DNA of 64,000 nt. It comes from Anaerolineae bacterium. Its GTDB lineage: Bacteria; Chloroflexota; Anaerolineae; Promineifilales; Promineifilaceae. The translations under genes and the position numbers were made by a program. Position 1 is the first letter of the stretch. Each line of letters opens with the position of its first letter. Positions 33,394 through 41,814 of the stretch are shown here, in pieces. The notes below the pieces were generated by a model. That model was given only the letters and a program-made list of their open reading frames with translations, ran no database searches and was not told the origin of the DNA. The DNA is taken from assembly GCA_020848035.1 (NCBI GenBank), contig JADLAX010000007.1, positions 1 through 64,000 of the forward strand, given 5' to 3'.

Positions 33394-33768
33394 ATGCAAG
33401 AAACATCGAGAAACGGTCGTTACCAATTAGACGAGGAAGAGGGGCAGATCACCGTCAATCATGAGGGTCAGCCTGTTTTTCAAGGAAACATTGAGGAACT
33501 GCGCGAACTGGCAATCGTGTTAAACCGTTTTTTGCTGTACGGCGAGAAGGTAGGGGAGGGGAAGCCCGCAGCCTGGTTATCAACCGGCGATGCGCTGGCG
33601 CTGAGCCAGCGGTACGGCGGCCCGGGCAAGGATGCGATTCGGTATGCGGCGCGGAACGGCCGTTTCGTAGCTGAGAAAGATGCATCTGAGAGATGGCGCT
33701 ATGAGAGGGCCAGCTTTATGCGGTGGCTGCTGGATGACGCAGCTCACCAACCAGGCAGGAAGGAATAA
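33394..33768 (+). CDS. Possible HTH regulator
   Basis: 124 residues from the ATG at 33394, preceded by AAAGGAAC. The N-terminal half is acidic. The C-terminal half (STGDALALSQRYGGPGKDAIRYAARNGRF, RYERASFMRWL) resembles an excisionase/MerR-type helix-turn-helix that reads as an insert-and-recognise motif. It could be a small DNA-binding regulator. Confidence 0.5.
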   Translation: MQETSRNGRYQLDEEEGQITVNHEGQPVFQGNIEELRELAIVLNRFLLYGEKVGEGKPAAWLSTGDALALSQRYGGPGKDAIRYAARNGRFVAEKDASERWRYERASFMRWLLDDAAHQPGRKE

Positions 33769-33769
33769 G

Positions 33770-34348
33770 ATGGAAATAAAAGATTACCAACTCATGATCT
33801 TCGATGTGGACGGTACGATTGCCAACCGGGATGAAGATCGGCTGCTGCCGGAAGCGCGGGATTTCTTCAAGCTGCTGTATCAGTGGTCGGCCGTGGCCAC
33901 CTTGCCAAAACTGGCGCTGGCCACCAACCAGGGTGGGGTGGGCTTGCGGTGGTGGATGATTGACAGTGGATGGGGTAATCCAGATGAGCTGCCAACGCTG
34001 AAGAGCGTGGAGGAGCGCCTGCGTGCGATTCAGCAGCAGATCCCGCTGCCGACCATGCTCTACACGGCCTATGCGTACCAGTCGCAAAAAACGCGGGAAT
34101 GGTCGCCGGTGCCGATGGAGTATGTGGGGCGGCCGGAGTGGAGCCGCGCCTGGCGCAAGCCAAACCCGGGCATGATTCAACAGGCAATGGTTGATTACGG
34201 CGTAGCCGATCCTCGGCGCGTTTTATTTGTGGGCGACCAGCCGGAGGATGAGGGGGCGGCAGTTGGCGCGGGCGTTGCGTTCTGCTGGGTGAAACTGTTT
34301 TGGGTAAAGGTGCCAGAGTTTATCAATCTAACGGCCGTTGGGGGGTAG
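33770..34348 (+). CDS. HAD phosphatase, polynucleotide-phosphatase-like
   Basis: 192 residues. HAD motifs: FDVDGTI (residues ~11-17, nucleophile Asp), LATNQGGVG (motif II-like) and KPNPGM with FVGDQPEDEGAAVGAG (motifs III/IV). The order and NQGG sequence resemble HisB-type and polynucleotide 3'-phosphatase HADs. A nucleic-acid end-repair role is plausible. There is no kinase domain. Confidence 0.75.
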   Translation: MEIKDYQLMIFDVDGTIANRDEDRLLPEARDFFKLLYQWSAVATLPKLALATNQGGVGLRWWMIDSGWGNPDELPTLKSVEERLRAIQQQIPLPTMLYTAYAYQSQKTREWSPVPMEYVGRPEWSRAWRKPNPGMIQQAMVDYGVADPRRVLFVGDQPEDEGAAVGAGVAFCWVKLFWVKVPEFINLTAVGG

Positions 34349-34393
34349 GACTTTCCTCATATTTTTTGGTCGCGTAAATCTCCAAATTAGTGC

Positions 34394-34439
34394 TTTACAA
34401 CACAGTTGCAAAATGTTACAATCTATATGCACTTAATCA
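34394..34439 (+). promoter_or_regulatory. Promoter overlapped by a GTTRCA tandem box
   Basis: TTTACA (34394) and TACAAT (34417) are 17 bases apart. GTTGCA (34405) and GTTACA (34415) lie over the spacer and -10 box. Downstream comes CACTTAATCA (34430), shared with two other promoters. Confidence 0.75.
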
Positions 34440-34448
34440 AACATTACT

Positions 34449-34460
34449 GGAGGTTAGACC
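34449..34460 (+). promoter_or_regulatory. GGAGGTTAGACC leader element
   Basis: Perfect copy, two bases before the ATG at 34463. Confidence 0.8.
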
Positions 34461-34462
34461 AA

Positions 34463-34858
34463 ATGCTTCACGCATTACACAACCCAGATTTGCACATCAA
34501 CTGCTTCTATGAAGATGCAGCGTGTGCCAAGATTGTCATCAACCGCTTTGGTGGTGCGGAGGTTTTGACAATTAGCCCGGAAACGGCCGACCGCATCAAG
34601 GCTGAGATGAGCCAGTATGAGGAAAGCCACGAAGGGTATGATGAAGACCCTACCGCCACCATCTGGTTTTTATTCCCAAATGATTTAGGCAAATATTTGA
34701 ATACTGACGAGCGGCAGCGGTTATTTGCGACCATCGTCAGTATGTGGCACGAGGCTAACCCCGGTGCTGACCTATACGCCTCGCGCAAGCGCGGCTCTAT
34801 GAATGTAATGAACCGGATTGCCAACAAGCGCCGTCGCAACAACGGCCGCTTTTTTTAG
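34463..34858 (+). CDS. Hypothetical early protein
   Basis: 131 residues. Acidic, mixed alpha/beta, with a very basic C-terminus (RIANKRRRNNGR) that could bind nucleic acid. Its promoter is boxed and its start lies after GGAGGTTAGACC, so it is doubly controlled. Function unknown. Confidence 0.6.
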   Translation: MLHALHNPDLHINCFYEDAACAKIVINRFGGAEVLTISPETADRIKAEMSQYEESHEGYDEDPTATIWFLFPNDLGKYLNTDERQRLFATIVSMWHEANPGADLYASRKRGSMNVMNRIANKRRRNNGRFF

Positions 34859-34866
34859 CGCTGGTG

Positions 34867-34882
34867 GTTGCAAAAGGTTTCA
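34867..34882 (+). promoter_or_regulatory. GTTKCA tandem box
   Basis: GTTGCA (34867) and GTTTCA (34877), 10 bp apart, just before the next leader element. Confidence 0.7.
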
Positions 34883-34884
34883 AA

Positions 34885-34896
34885 AGAGGTTAGACC
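34885..34896 (+). promoter_or_regulatory. AGAGGTTAGACC leader element (one mismatch)
   Basis: 11 of 12 positions match; the ATG is at 34902. Confidence 0.7.
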
Positions 34897-34901
34897 AAAC
34901 C

Positions 34902-35090
34902 ATGAATCGTTATTTAGCCGTCATCGGCGACCAGAAAAAATACCTTGTTTACGCATACTCGCCCGCGCTGGCGCAAGATCAGATTGAAGCGCTGCTCACT
35001 AACCGCCGGGCGCATGAAACCCAGCGGCAGGAGTTCAGCGCGTGGGCGGATGGCGGTAAGCGGGTAGAGGAAACGGACATCGAAGCATGA
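34902..35090 (+). CDS. Small protein
   Basis: 62 residues (MNRYLAVIGDQKKYLVYAYS...). Strand-strand-helix pattern. The next gene overlaps its stop codon. Unknown. Confidence 0.5.
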   Translation: MNRYLAVIGDQKKYLVYAYSPALAQDQIEALLTNRRAHETQRQEFSAWADGGKRVEETDIEA

Positions 35091-35431
35091 TACATCGAAT
35101 CCCCAAAGTAAGTTTTGAAGAAGTCCACGGCCGTTCCCCTCGGGCGGGCGATTGGATGTACCAGGCAGTCTCGTGTGTCGATTTCGTAGACAAGAAAAAT
35201 GCGGTTTATGAACTGCGCGTTTGCCTGAGCCTGAATGAAGCGGCCATTGCGGCAACCCAACACGATATCAATGGCGGAGGCAGCGTTGAGATTTACTGGT
35301 ACGACATTTTTTGTTGTGGTAAGTGGAGATGGAATGCTTCATCTCCCGCAATTGAGGTGCTGCAAAGCTCAGCCCCAAAAGGAGCAGGAAATGCTTACTG
35401 TTCAGATATCTGGGTTAACGCCCCACAATGA
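35087..35431 (+). CDS. Hypothetical protein
   Basis: 114 residues, overlapping both neighbours. Beta-rich middle (YELRVCLSLNEAAIAAT) and a WYDIFCCGKWRW segment. No family recognised. Confidence 0.5.
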   Translation: MIHRIPKVSFEEVHGRSPRAGDWMYQAVSCVDFVDKKNAVYELRVCLSLNEAAIAATQHDINGGGSVEIYWYDIFCCGKWRWNASSPAIEVLQSSAPKGAGNAYCSDIWVNAPQ

Positions 35432-35945
35432 CACCACGCCCATCACGGGTTTGCTGGAAGCATTGGTGAGTGAGCTTCGTGTGCTGCGCAGGTTAAGCGA
35501 TGGGGATAAGCGTCCCCTCGTTTTGCAGCGGGCAAACGATTACGGTCATATCAAATGCACGATTGCAGACCCCGAAGAGATGGTCGGCTCACTGGATGGT
35601 GTGACACACCAAAATGGCGGTCAGGACTGGATGGTGGGTTATTACGTGCCTACCAGTGAGTTCTTGAAGATGCAAGAGCACACGGCCGTTATGGATGCTC
35701 AGACACAGGGGCTGGTGGCCACCTGTGGGCCATCGGGCGACCCGGCCAGCATGCGGGATGCGTGCCTGTTTGCTGTCAGCCCCAAGCTGTATGCGCTTTG
35801 CCAGCAGGTTTTGGCGCTGACGCTGACGGGGCAAACAGCCAAGTCTCTAATACCGGAGCTGCAAGCGGTGCTGGAGCAGGTGCCGCAGGGTACGGTAAGT
35901 TCCCCAGCTGCCAACCAGAAGGGTATTCACTCTGTTTTTGAATGA
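35391..35945 (+). CDS. Hypothetical protein
   Basis: 184 residues from the ATG at 35391, after GGAGCAGGAA. The N-terminal half is beta-rich; the C-terminal half, LYALCQQVLALTLTGQ onward, is helical. Unknown. Confidence 0.5.
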   Translation: MLTVQISGLTPHNDTTPITGLLEALVSELRVLRRLSDGDKRPLVLQRANDYGHIKCTIADPEEMVGSLDGVTHQNGGQDWMVGYYVPTSEFLKMQEHTAVMDAQTQGLVATCGPSGDPASMRDACLFAVSPKLYALCQQVLALTLTGQTAKSLIPELQAVLEQVPQGTVSSPAANQKGIHSVFE

Positions 35946-35963
35946 TTTTTTTTAAGTCCGATG

Positions 35964-35979
35964 GTTTCAGATAGTTTCA
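35964..35979 (+). promoter_or_regulatory. GTTTCA tandem box before the PRTRC region
   Basis: GTTTCA at 35964 and 35974, exactly 10 bp apart, followed by AGGAGG and the ATG at 35994. Confidence 0.7.
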
Positions 35980-35993
35980 CAATAGGAGGCAAC

Positions 35994-36311
35994 ATGGTAG
36001 TCGAAGCAGTGGAAGTCAACAGTTTTGTTTTACACCAGGTAGTGGTTGTGCCGCCGAGCAACGGCCGTTCGCGGACCGTGCACCCAGCGATCACGTCGTT
36101 CCTCACGCAGGACCTCGACGAGGTAAAGGCGTTGATGGCCATTTACTGGGAGGGTGGGGAGGATGCGCGAATCGTTGAAGCTCTACCTGGTGGGGATGTG
36201 TACAGCACGCCGGGCATTCAGGTAAAGACGGTCGCGTTTCTTGGCCCTGATGGCAAAGACGCCTCGAAGCATTTGGCCAGTGAGCATAAGGCTGCGTTGG
36301 GGTTGTCATGA
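35994..36311 (+). CDS. Small protein at the head of the PRTRC cassette
   Basis: 105 residues. Beta strands flank LDEVKALMAIYWEGGED, a loose beta-grasp-like order. I considered it as a second ubiquitin-like protein, but the match is weak and the C-terminus (LGLS) does not fit. Overlaps the next gene by 4 bases. Confidence 0.45.
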   Translation: MVVEAVEVNSFVLHQVVVVPPSNGRSRTVHPAITSFLTQDLDEVKALMAIYWEGGEDARIVEALPGGDVYSTPGIQVKTVAFLGPDGKDASKHLASEHKAALGLS

Positions 36312-36574
36312 CGTGTGGCAAGGTTGTTCACCTGACGAAGGAGTCGGCAGAAGGGCATGCAGATCGCCTGGAAGCCGAGACCGGGGTGCGCCCAGAAATC
36401 TATCAATGTACGGAGTGCAATAACACGTGGCACGTGGGCCACACGGTCGCACTCAGAAAAAAACTATCAAAAAAAAGCCGCCGCATTCGGCGCGCACACC
36501 GCAATGGCGGCATGAGAAAAAGGAGCATTCATGAACGAAAGAATAGAAATGGTGCCGATTGGCCCAATCCGTAA
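36308..36574 (+). CDS. Small zinc-finger protein
   Basis: 88 residues. YQCTECNNTWHVGH carries CxxC plus His, preceded by a Cys near the start; a basic tail follows. A paralogue is at 61200. It overlaps the ParB-like gene by 44 bases. Nucleic-acid binding is likely. Confidence 0.6.
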   Translation: MTCGKVVHLTKESAEGHADRLEAETGVRPEIYQCTECNNTWHVGHTVALRKKLSKKSRRIRRAHRNGGMRKRSIHERKNRNGADWPNP

Positions 36575-38558
36575 GAACCGGGCGCAGATGCGCACGACTT
36601 ACGATTTGACCAAGCTGGCCGAGCTAACCCTGCAAATGATCCAGCGCGGCTTCGATGGTGATAAGCCACTGCTGATCCGCAAGCTTGACAAGCCAGAAGG
36701 TAGCACAGCGATGACCTACCAGTATGAGAACATCCGTGGCCACCGCCGCCGGATGGCCATGCTGATGGCCCTGGACTGCAAGGGTGGTGGCGAATGGGAG
36801 ATCGAAGCCCTGCGCACCGTCTGGAAGGATTTGGTAGTGCAGTTCGGTGGAGATGTGAGCGAGGAGGTGGTTTCGGCCGAATACGTGGAAGCCGCAGCCG
36901 AATCACTGGCAGAAGCATACCGCGATGAGCTGGTACCGGCCGTCATCTTCCAGGGTGATGAAAAGCAGGCGACGCTGAGCCTCATCTCCGACAACTTCGG
37001 CGACGAAGACCCAGACCCGCTGGGGATTGCCCACGCTCTGCAGGTAGCGGCGCAGCAGGGAATCAATGTGAATGAGGTGGCCAGCCACATGGGGCAGTCG
37101 CGCTACTTCGTTGAAAACCATCTGGCCCTGGGGCAGGTGGATGCCGATATCGCGCAGCGCATTGTGCGCAAAGAGATGAGCATGTCGGTAGCCCCGCTGC
37201 TCATGGCCCAGGCCGAAGAAGTGCGCGAAGCGCTGACCCAGTTCATTCTCATGAATCCAGCGCATCTGATTACCCTGGCCGGTATCAAGAAGCTGACAAA
37301 GCTCTTCGGCAAAGTTTCCTTTACGCTGCCCCTCAGTTTCCCCAACAGCACCCGGCGCAACGTCGCCCGGGCGTTCTGCAATCTGTGGCATGAGGTTTAC
37401 AGCGCCAATCCCGCGCGCGCCTGGTTAGGCGCAGCGGTGGTGCTGTACAACGGCGACCTCATCTACCCGTGGGATGATCCGGAGTATGCGGGGAAGTGGC
37501 TGCGTGCCCTGGGTGTTGAGTTCTCCGGGCACTGGATGGCCGCCGTTGAGCCGTATCTGCGCGAAGTGGCTTGCGCCACGTGCCCAATTGCCCAATTGCC
37601 CAAAGAGATTCTGAAGGTTGATTTGGTAGCGCCGGGGCTGCCCTGCCGCCAGGGGATTGCTACGGAAAAGTGTATGCACGGGTTGGCCGAAAGCGACCCC
37701 TTCCACGTGCGTGTGCCAATGGCATGGTCCAGCTTGAAGCCGGTTAAGCGGGAAGGCAACGTCTACTTTGTGGACAGCTTTGACGATCTGCAAGCCGCCT
37801 GGACGGCGCAGCAGAAAAAAGAGGCAAAAGAGGCCAAGGCGGAAGCCAAAGAGAAAGCGCCTGAGAAGCCGAAAAAGAAGGATGAAGCGAAAGTAACTAC
37901 GGCCGCTGCTGCGCCCACGCCTGCGCCGGAGATACAAAACAAGCCGGGCGATCCGTCGCCGATTGAGCTGATGCGTGCCCGGATTGGCATGTACATGGCC
38001 CACAGCGAGCAGGACGGCCGTAAGCACTTCATGGCTACGCCGTGCAGCACCTGCCAGCACAAATTGGCGGCCAGCCCCACGTCCGATCCGGCGGTGCCGC
38101 ACTGCGCCTGGGCCAGCCACACCCGCAGCGTGACGTTTAAGGCAATTAGCGGGGCAGGGTTTGAGCAGATGGTGGTTTGTCACCAGTATGCGCCAGACCG
38201 GCCGTGGCGGGAGATTGTGCCGGAATATCCCGCAGCGCCAGCGCTGGAGCGCGGTTGGATGGAACGGCAAATCACGATGTGGGTCAATGATCGCAAGAGC
38301 GGGGATTACAAGCCGTTCCAATGGTTGACCGGCCGCCCGATGTCTTCCGGCGAGCGCTGGGACGATTGGTTCCTGGAGCAGTTCAAAACACAGAAAGGGG
38401 AACTGTCCAGCGGGCAAATATTCACGCTTTTCTTGCTGGTCTCCGGCGAGTGGAAGCAGGCCGAACGATGGAACGGTGACAAGAAGTTTGAACTGCCCGT
38501 CGACGCGACCTTTGCCCAGATGGCCATCGTAACGGCCGAAAAATGGGGGAAAGAATAA
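36531..38558 (+). CDS. PRTRC ParB-related protein
   Basis: 675 residues from the ATG at 36531, after AAAGGAG. The N-terminus is ParB/Srx-like (PIRKNRAQMRTTYDLTKLAEL, NIRGHRRRMAMLMAL). A helical HTH region follows (EVASHMGQSRYFVENHLALG). Two Cys clusters follow: CATCP...C...C near residue 345, and CSTCQHK...C...C after a Lys/Ala/Glu linker. These may bind zinc or an iron-sulphur centre. It is the defining gene of PRTRC cassettes found on plasmids and other mobile elements. Its function in them is not established. Confidence 0.75.
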   Translation: MNERIEMVPIGPIRKNRAQMRTTYDLTKLAELTLQMIQRGFDGDKPLLIRKLDKPEGSTAMTYQYENIRGHRRRMAMLMALDCKGGGEWEIEALRTVWKDLVVQFGGDVSEEVVSAEYVEAAAESLAEAYRDELVPAVIFQGDEKQATLSLISDNFGDEDPDPLGIAHALQVAAQQGINVNEVASHMGQSRYFVENHLALGQVDADIAQRIVRKEMSMSVAPLLMAQAEEVREALTQFILMNPAHLITLAGIKKLTKLFGKVSFTLPLSFPNSTRRNVARAFCNLWHEVYSANPARAWLGAAVVLYNGDLIYPWDDPEYAGKWLRALGVEFSGHWMAAVEPYLREVACATCPIAQLPKEILKVDLVAPGLPCRQGIATEKCMHGLAESDPFHVRVPMAWSSLKPVKREGNVYFVDSFDDLQAAWTAQQKKEAKEAKAEAKEKAPEKPKKKDEAKVTTAAAAPTPAPEIQNKPGDPSPIELMRARIGMYMAHSEQDGRKHFMATPCSTCQHKLAASPTSDPAVPHCAWASHTRSVTFKAISGAGFEQMVVCHQYAPDRPWREIVPEYPAAPALERGWMERQITMWVNDRKSGDYKPFQWLTGRPMSSGERWDDWFLEQFKTQKGELSSGQIFTLFLLVSGEWKQAERWNGDKKFELPVDATFAQMAIVTAEKWGKE

Positions 38559-38875
38559 TGATTGCAATACGGGACGCTTTGGCAGACAAGAAAGTGGTGG
38601 TAACGGCCGTTATTCGGCAGGGTGATGAAAACACCCCCCGCGACAGCCGCGATGTAGTGGTCACAGTGGGAATCCCCGACGAGCGCGTGGTGATTAAGGC
38701 AGGCAAGTTTGGCCAGCTGCACCATCTGATTGATGTGGCCTGGAGCGAGTATGGTGAGATTGTGACGGCAAACCAAACGGCCGTTGCGACTACGGAGCCA
38801 GAAGAGATTGGCTCGGCCGCGCCGGAAGCCACGGTCAGCCAATCCAGCAGTTATTACAGCGACGACGATTTCTAG
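38558..38875 (+). CDS. Possible PRTRC protein E-like
   Basis: 105 residues, coupled by TAATG to the ParB-like gene. Beta strands (KVVVTAVIRQGD, RDVVVTVGIPD) then LHHLIDVAWSEYGEI and a Ser/Asp-rich end. The strand order and place before the ubiquitin-like gene suggest a diverged protein E. Low certainty. Confidence 0.4.
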   Translation: MIAIRDALADKKVVVTAVIRQGDENTPRDSRDVVVTVGIPDERVVIKAGKFGQLHHLIDVAWSEYGEIVTANQTAVATTEPEEIGSAAPEATVSQSSSYYSDDDF

Positions 38876-38885
38876 GAGGAAGATG

Positions 38886-39380
38886 ATGAGCCAAGATGAC
38901 AAAGAGTATGTCACCATTGCCGAGGCAATAGCCGACGCGAAGAAGCCCAGAGTATTTGTTTATGAAGGGCATGAGTATGAAGACCCCGGCCAGCACTTGA
39001 GCAACGAGGATGTGCGAGACATTCTAGCGCGCACCTTCGGCGCGCTGGCGGGCGGCATTATTGAGACGACTGAGCAGGATAGCCGGATTGTGGTGCACCT
39101 GAAGCCGCGGCCTGAGCGCAAGGCAGGAACGGCCGTATCTCGCCAAAAAACGTGCGGGGCCTGTGGTGGACCAGTGTGCGCCATTTGCGGTGGCTGCTTT
39201 GAGGAAGGTGAGTGCGGCTGCTACGAGCAGATGATCGACGACGCAATGTTGGCGGAGTGGGCAAGGGCTAATCGCGATGGGCTGGAAGAGTTCGCCCGGT
39301 TGTGCCGTCAGGACCTGGTCAACGATGTGCTGGTGCTGTTCGGCCGGGTGTTCCAATTGCCCGCAGCCATGATTGAATAG
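38886..39380 (+). CDS. Ubiquitin-like PRTRC protein C with a Cys-rich tail
   Basis: 164 residues from the ATG at 38886 (another ATG at 38883), after AGGAGG. Residues ~22-80 fit PRTRC protein C / Prok_Ub: RVFVYEGHEYEDPGQHLSNE, then DVRDILARTFGALAGG and IVVHLKPRPERKAG, compared with the family pattern F-x-Y-x-G-x2-L-x-D-P ... E-x-V-x2-x-Y-A. Instead of ending there, it continues into a cluster of seven Cys (C90-x2-C-x4-C-x2-C-x2-C-x5-C-x-C112), probably a zinc-binding treble clef. It would be the modifier, or a modifier fused to a zinc module, of the neighbouring E1/E2/JAB set. Confidence 0.65.
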   Translation: MSQDDKEYVTIAEAIADAKKPRVFVYEGHEYEDPGQHLSNEDVRDILARTFGALAGGIIETTEQDSRIVVHLKPRPERKAGTAVSRQKTCGACGGPVCAICGGCFEEGECGCYEQMIDDAMLAEWARANRDGLEEFARLCRQDLVNDVLVLFGRVFQLPAAMIE

Positions 39381-39414
39381 CTGAGAGGGTGGGGGTGTTT
39401 TTTTAGCCCCCACT

Positions 39415-39430
39415 GTTTCAAAAGGTTTCA
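39415..39430 (+). promoter_or_regulatory. GTTTCA tandem box
   Basis: GTTTCA at 39415 and 39425, 10 bp apart, ending 6 bases before the ATG at 39437. A GTGGGGG/CCCCCAC hairpin with a T-rich loop lies just upstream. Confidence 0.7.
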
Positions 39431-39436
39431 GCGACC

Positions 39437-39697
39437 ATGCAAGCAATCATAGATTACTTACTAGAAATTCTGAACGACGACGATGAAGTGCCATACATTG
39501 ATGTGGATGACGTTTTCAACTTTCTGAACGACTTGATTGGCAACCAGCTGGATGCAGCACATATTGTAGACAGGGTAGGGCTTTATGAGGTGGAGCTAAA
39601 CAGCGTAGCGTGGGAAGGACGCGCTGCCAGCGAACTGCTAACCAGGCTGCTTATTACGCCAGCTGTACCGCTGAAAGGGTATGTGGTGGGGCTATGA
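39437..39697 (+). CDS. Small acidic protein in the PRTRC cassette
   Basis: 86 residues, helical and acidic (LLEILNDDDEVPYIDVDDVF). Overlaps the next gene (ATGA). Unknown. Confidence 0.5.
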   Translation: MQAIIDYLLEILNDDDEVPYIDVDDVFNFLNDLIGNQLDAAHIVDRVGLYEVELNSVAWEGRAASELLTRLLITPAVPLKGYVVGL

Positions 39698-40590
39698 AAA
39701 CCAAAAAACTTGACCCACGAGACCTGGCCCGCTGTGCCCTCACCAGCCTACGGCTAGCACGAATCCATCAGAATTTCTTCAGCGATGCGCTGCCTGATCT
39801 GAAATGGAAGCCCGTCGATGAAAAAAGCACCGCAAAGGCGGCTTCCAAGATACTTGGACACGTGGGCACTCTGTTTCCTCTTTGGGAAATGTGGGATGAC
39901 GATTACGCAATGGCCGAGGATTTTTCACAGTATATCCCTATCACCGTATTTGGCGTCGACGATGAATATATTTCAGACATGATGGGTAGCCATATATGGC
40001 ATGACCTGGAGGCATATCTATTTGCCTTTGATGGCGGGTTTGGGGGAGGGGAAGAAGAAGAGGCCGGCGAAGAACTCGCTTGCCAGTTTGATATTCGCCA
40101 GCCAGCGCCCATCTGGAAGATTTTCCTCAAGCTGGAAATGATGCTCATCGAAGGTGATGAGCGGCTCCAGCAGTACAGGGTGCAATGGCGCAACATGGCG
40201 CGACGCTTCCGCTATTTGACGGCCAATACGGAGCACCAGTTTCTCGATCGAGACATCGAAACGCAGAGTTACTCTGGTCAGATACCCTGGGAAAAGGAAT
40301 GGATTGATGCCCTGACAGAGCAATGGGCAGAAGCGGAGCCATACCTGGATTCCACATGGGCATTTGTAAATTGGGTGATAGAAAGCCCAGGTAACTTCGA
40401 CCTGGCAATTGCCGTGGTGCGCCTGGTGTGTGACGAAGTGGCTGCTGACGAGCAGATGGCCAATGTCAGCTTGAATGAAGTACACACTGAAGATCACAAA
40501 GACCTCCTGACAATTCAGCAACGTTTGAACGCAATGGAATGGGACGAAAATGACAAACCAGAAAACGAAAAAGAAACCGAAGCTAGTTAG
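39694..40590 (+). CDS. PRTRC-cassette protein of unknown function
   Basis: 298 residues from the ATG at 39694. Helical, acidic, with a Gly/Glu-rich stretch (GGFGGGEEEEAGEE) near the middle and many Trp. By position it could take the place of PRTRC protein F, but I see no diagnostic motif. It overlaps the E2-like gene by 41 bases. Confidence 0.5.
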   Translation: MKTKKLDPRDLARCALTSLRLARIHQNFFSDALPDLKWKPVDEKSTAKAASKILGHVGTLFPLWEMWDDDYAMAEDFSQYIPITVFGVDDEYISDMMGSHIWHDLEAYLFAFDGGFGGGEEEEAGEELACQFDIRQPAPIWKIFLKLEMMLIEGDERLQQYRVQWRNMARRFRYLTANTEHQFLDRDIETQSYSGQIPWEKEWIDALTEQWAEAEPYLDSTWAFVNWVIESPGNFDLAIAVVRLVCDEVAADEQMANVSLNEVHTEDHKDLLTIQQRLNAMEWDENDKPENEKETEAS

Positions 40591-41209
40591 AGGAAAATGG
40601 GCGGCGCGCATCTCTCTCTACCGGGATCACGCATATGTGGAGATGGATCACCCGGAAGGCTTGCTCGAAAAGCAGGTCGCGCTTGATAGCCTGGGTCCGG
40701 TGTTCGCCAATGTCCCCGTGGGGACGGGGCTGCTGCCGCGCAACATTCTGTTTTATGAAAAGCAGAACGGGGAACAGCGCATCGGCATCTACATTGAACC
40801 TGATCGATACACCTTCCGCACGCCAGATCGGGAATACAAGCTGCCTATGCCGGGCTTTGTGTTTGTGGGCCAGGCGCAGCGTTACAGCCTATATGCCGTG
40901 GCTGAGACGGATTGGCCGGGGCAGCGCACCAGGCTGTACTGGCCGCCCATGACCAACATTCAGGATGGTGGGTCTATGTGCACCGGAACGGTGAAGGTGC
41001 CCAGCTGCGCACCGGACACCATTTGGGACGCCTGGGCTGCGCTGATGGGCGCGTATTTCACGCCTCATGCCATTGAGCATCGCAGCAAAAGCCACAAATC
41101 AGTCATTGAGTTCTGGGAGTTCCTGGAAGCGGTGGACGCTTTTCCCTATGACGAGCTAGTGCCGATGGACAAGCCGCGCACGCTGGAAGAGCTGCTCAGA
41201 GGAGTCTAA
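40550..41209 (+). CDS. E2-like PRTRC protein B
   Basis: 219 residues. LLPRNILFYEK, GIYIEPDRYTFR and the GGSMCTGTVKVP motif with Cys144 match PRTRC protein B / prokaryotic E2 family D, in which this Cys is the candidate thioester site. FTPHAIEH is the conserved later motif. It lies next to E1-like, JAB and ubiquitin-like genes. The conjugating activity is a prediction of the family, not shown here. Confidence 0.7.
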   Translation: MTNQKTKKKPKLVRGKWAARISLYRDHAYVEMDHPEGLLEKQVALDSLGPVFANVPVGTGLLPRNILFYEKQNGEQRIGIYIEPDRYTFRTPDREYKLPMPGFVFVGQAQRYSLYAVAETDWPGQRTRLYWPPMTNIQDGGSMCTGTVKVPSCAPDTIWDAWAALMGAYFTPHAIEHRSKSHKSVIEFWEFLEAVDAFPYDELVPMDKPRTLEELLRGV

Positions 41210-41211
41210 CA

Positions 41212-41814
41212 ATGCTCAGTATTCACAACTTACTCCAACACTACATCTACGATGGCACCCTGCCAGAACCAAACCCGCCAGGGTATCAGTACATCATGGC
41301 GGGCAATGGCATCTTCATCCAGGCAGATAGCCCACTGCGACGCGTGGTTGTGCAAATCGCCCGAAAGCAAATTAAAGGGCTGCCAGCGCTTCAGCAGCAG
41401 ATCAGGTTGAAGCACCCCCGGCTAAACGGCCGTACGCTGCCGGTGATCATCGAACACGCCAGACAGCGCCTGGACATCGAGGTGGTTTACCACGTGACAG
41501 CTGACATGCGGATTCGCGCCATCGCCACGGGCACCAAGGCGTCTGTTGAGTTTGAGAATGTGCCTGATGAAGGGGTTATCCTGGAGGCTCATTCGCATAA
41601 CACAATGCCTGCAGGATTTTCCTCAGTAGACAACAAGTATGAACAGCGGTTTCGATTCTATATGGTGGTGGGCAATCTGCACGACCGTCCGCAGGTGGCC
41701 TTCCGGCTGGGGGTGTATGGGTATCACATCCCGCTACCGCTATCGGTTTTGTTTGACTTTAGCAACGTAAACATTGAATGGGACGAGGTGGGTCATGCTC
41801 AAGATAGATATTGA
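41212..41814 (+). CDS. JAB/JAMM PRTRC protein A
   Basis: 200 residues from the ATG at 41212. Glu125, then H127-S-H129, seven residues, S137-x2-D140: the full JAMM metalloprotease motif (HxH-x7-S-x2-D). JAB proteases of this class remove or mature ubiquitin-like tags. It overlaps the E1-like gene by 20 bases. Confidence 0.8.
   Translation: MLSIHNLLQHYIYDGTLPEPNPPGYQYIMAGNGIFIQADSPLRRVVVQIARKQIKGLPALQQQIRLKHPRLNGRTLPVIIEHARQRLDIEVVYHVTADMRIRAIATGTKASVEFENVPDEGVILEAHSHNTMPAGFSSVDNKYEQRFRFYMVVGNLHDRPQVAFRLGVYGYHIPLPLSVLFDFSNVNIEWDEVGHAQDRY

Noticed and set aside
35994-36311. Second ubiquitin-like protein
   Set aside because: Only a loose strand-helix-strand order supports it; the gene at 38886 matches the family pattern far better.
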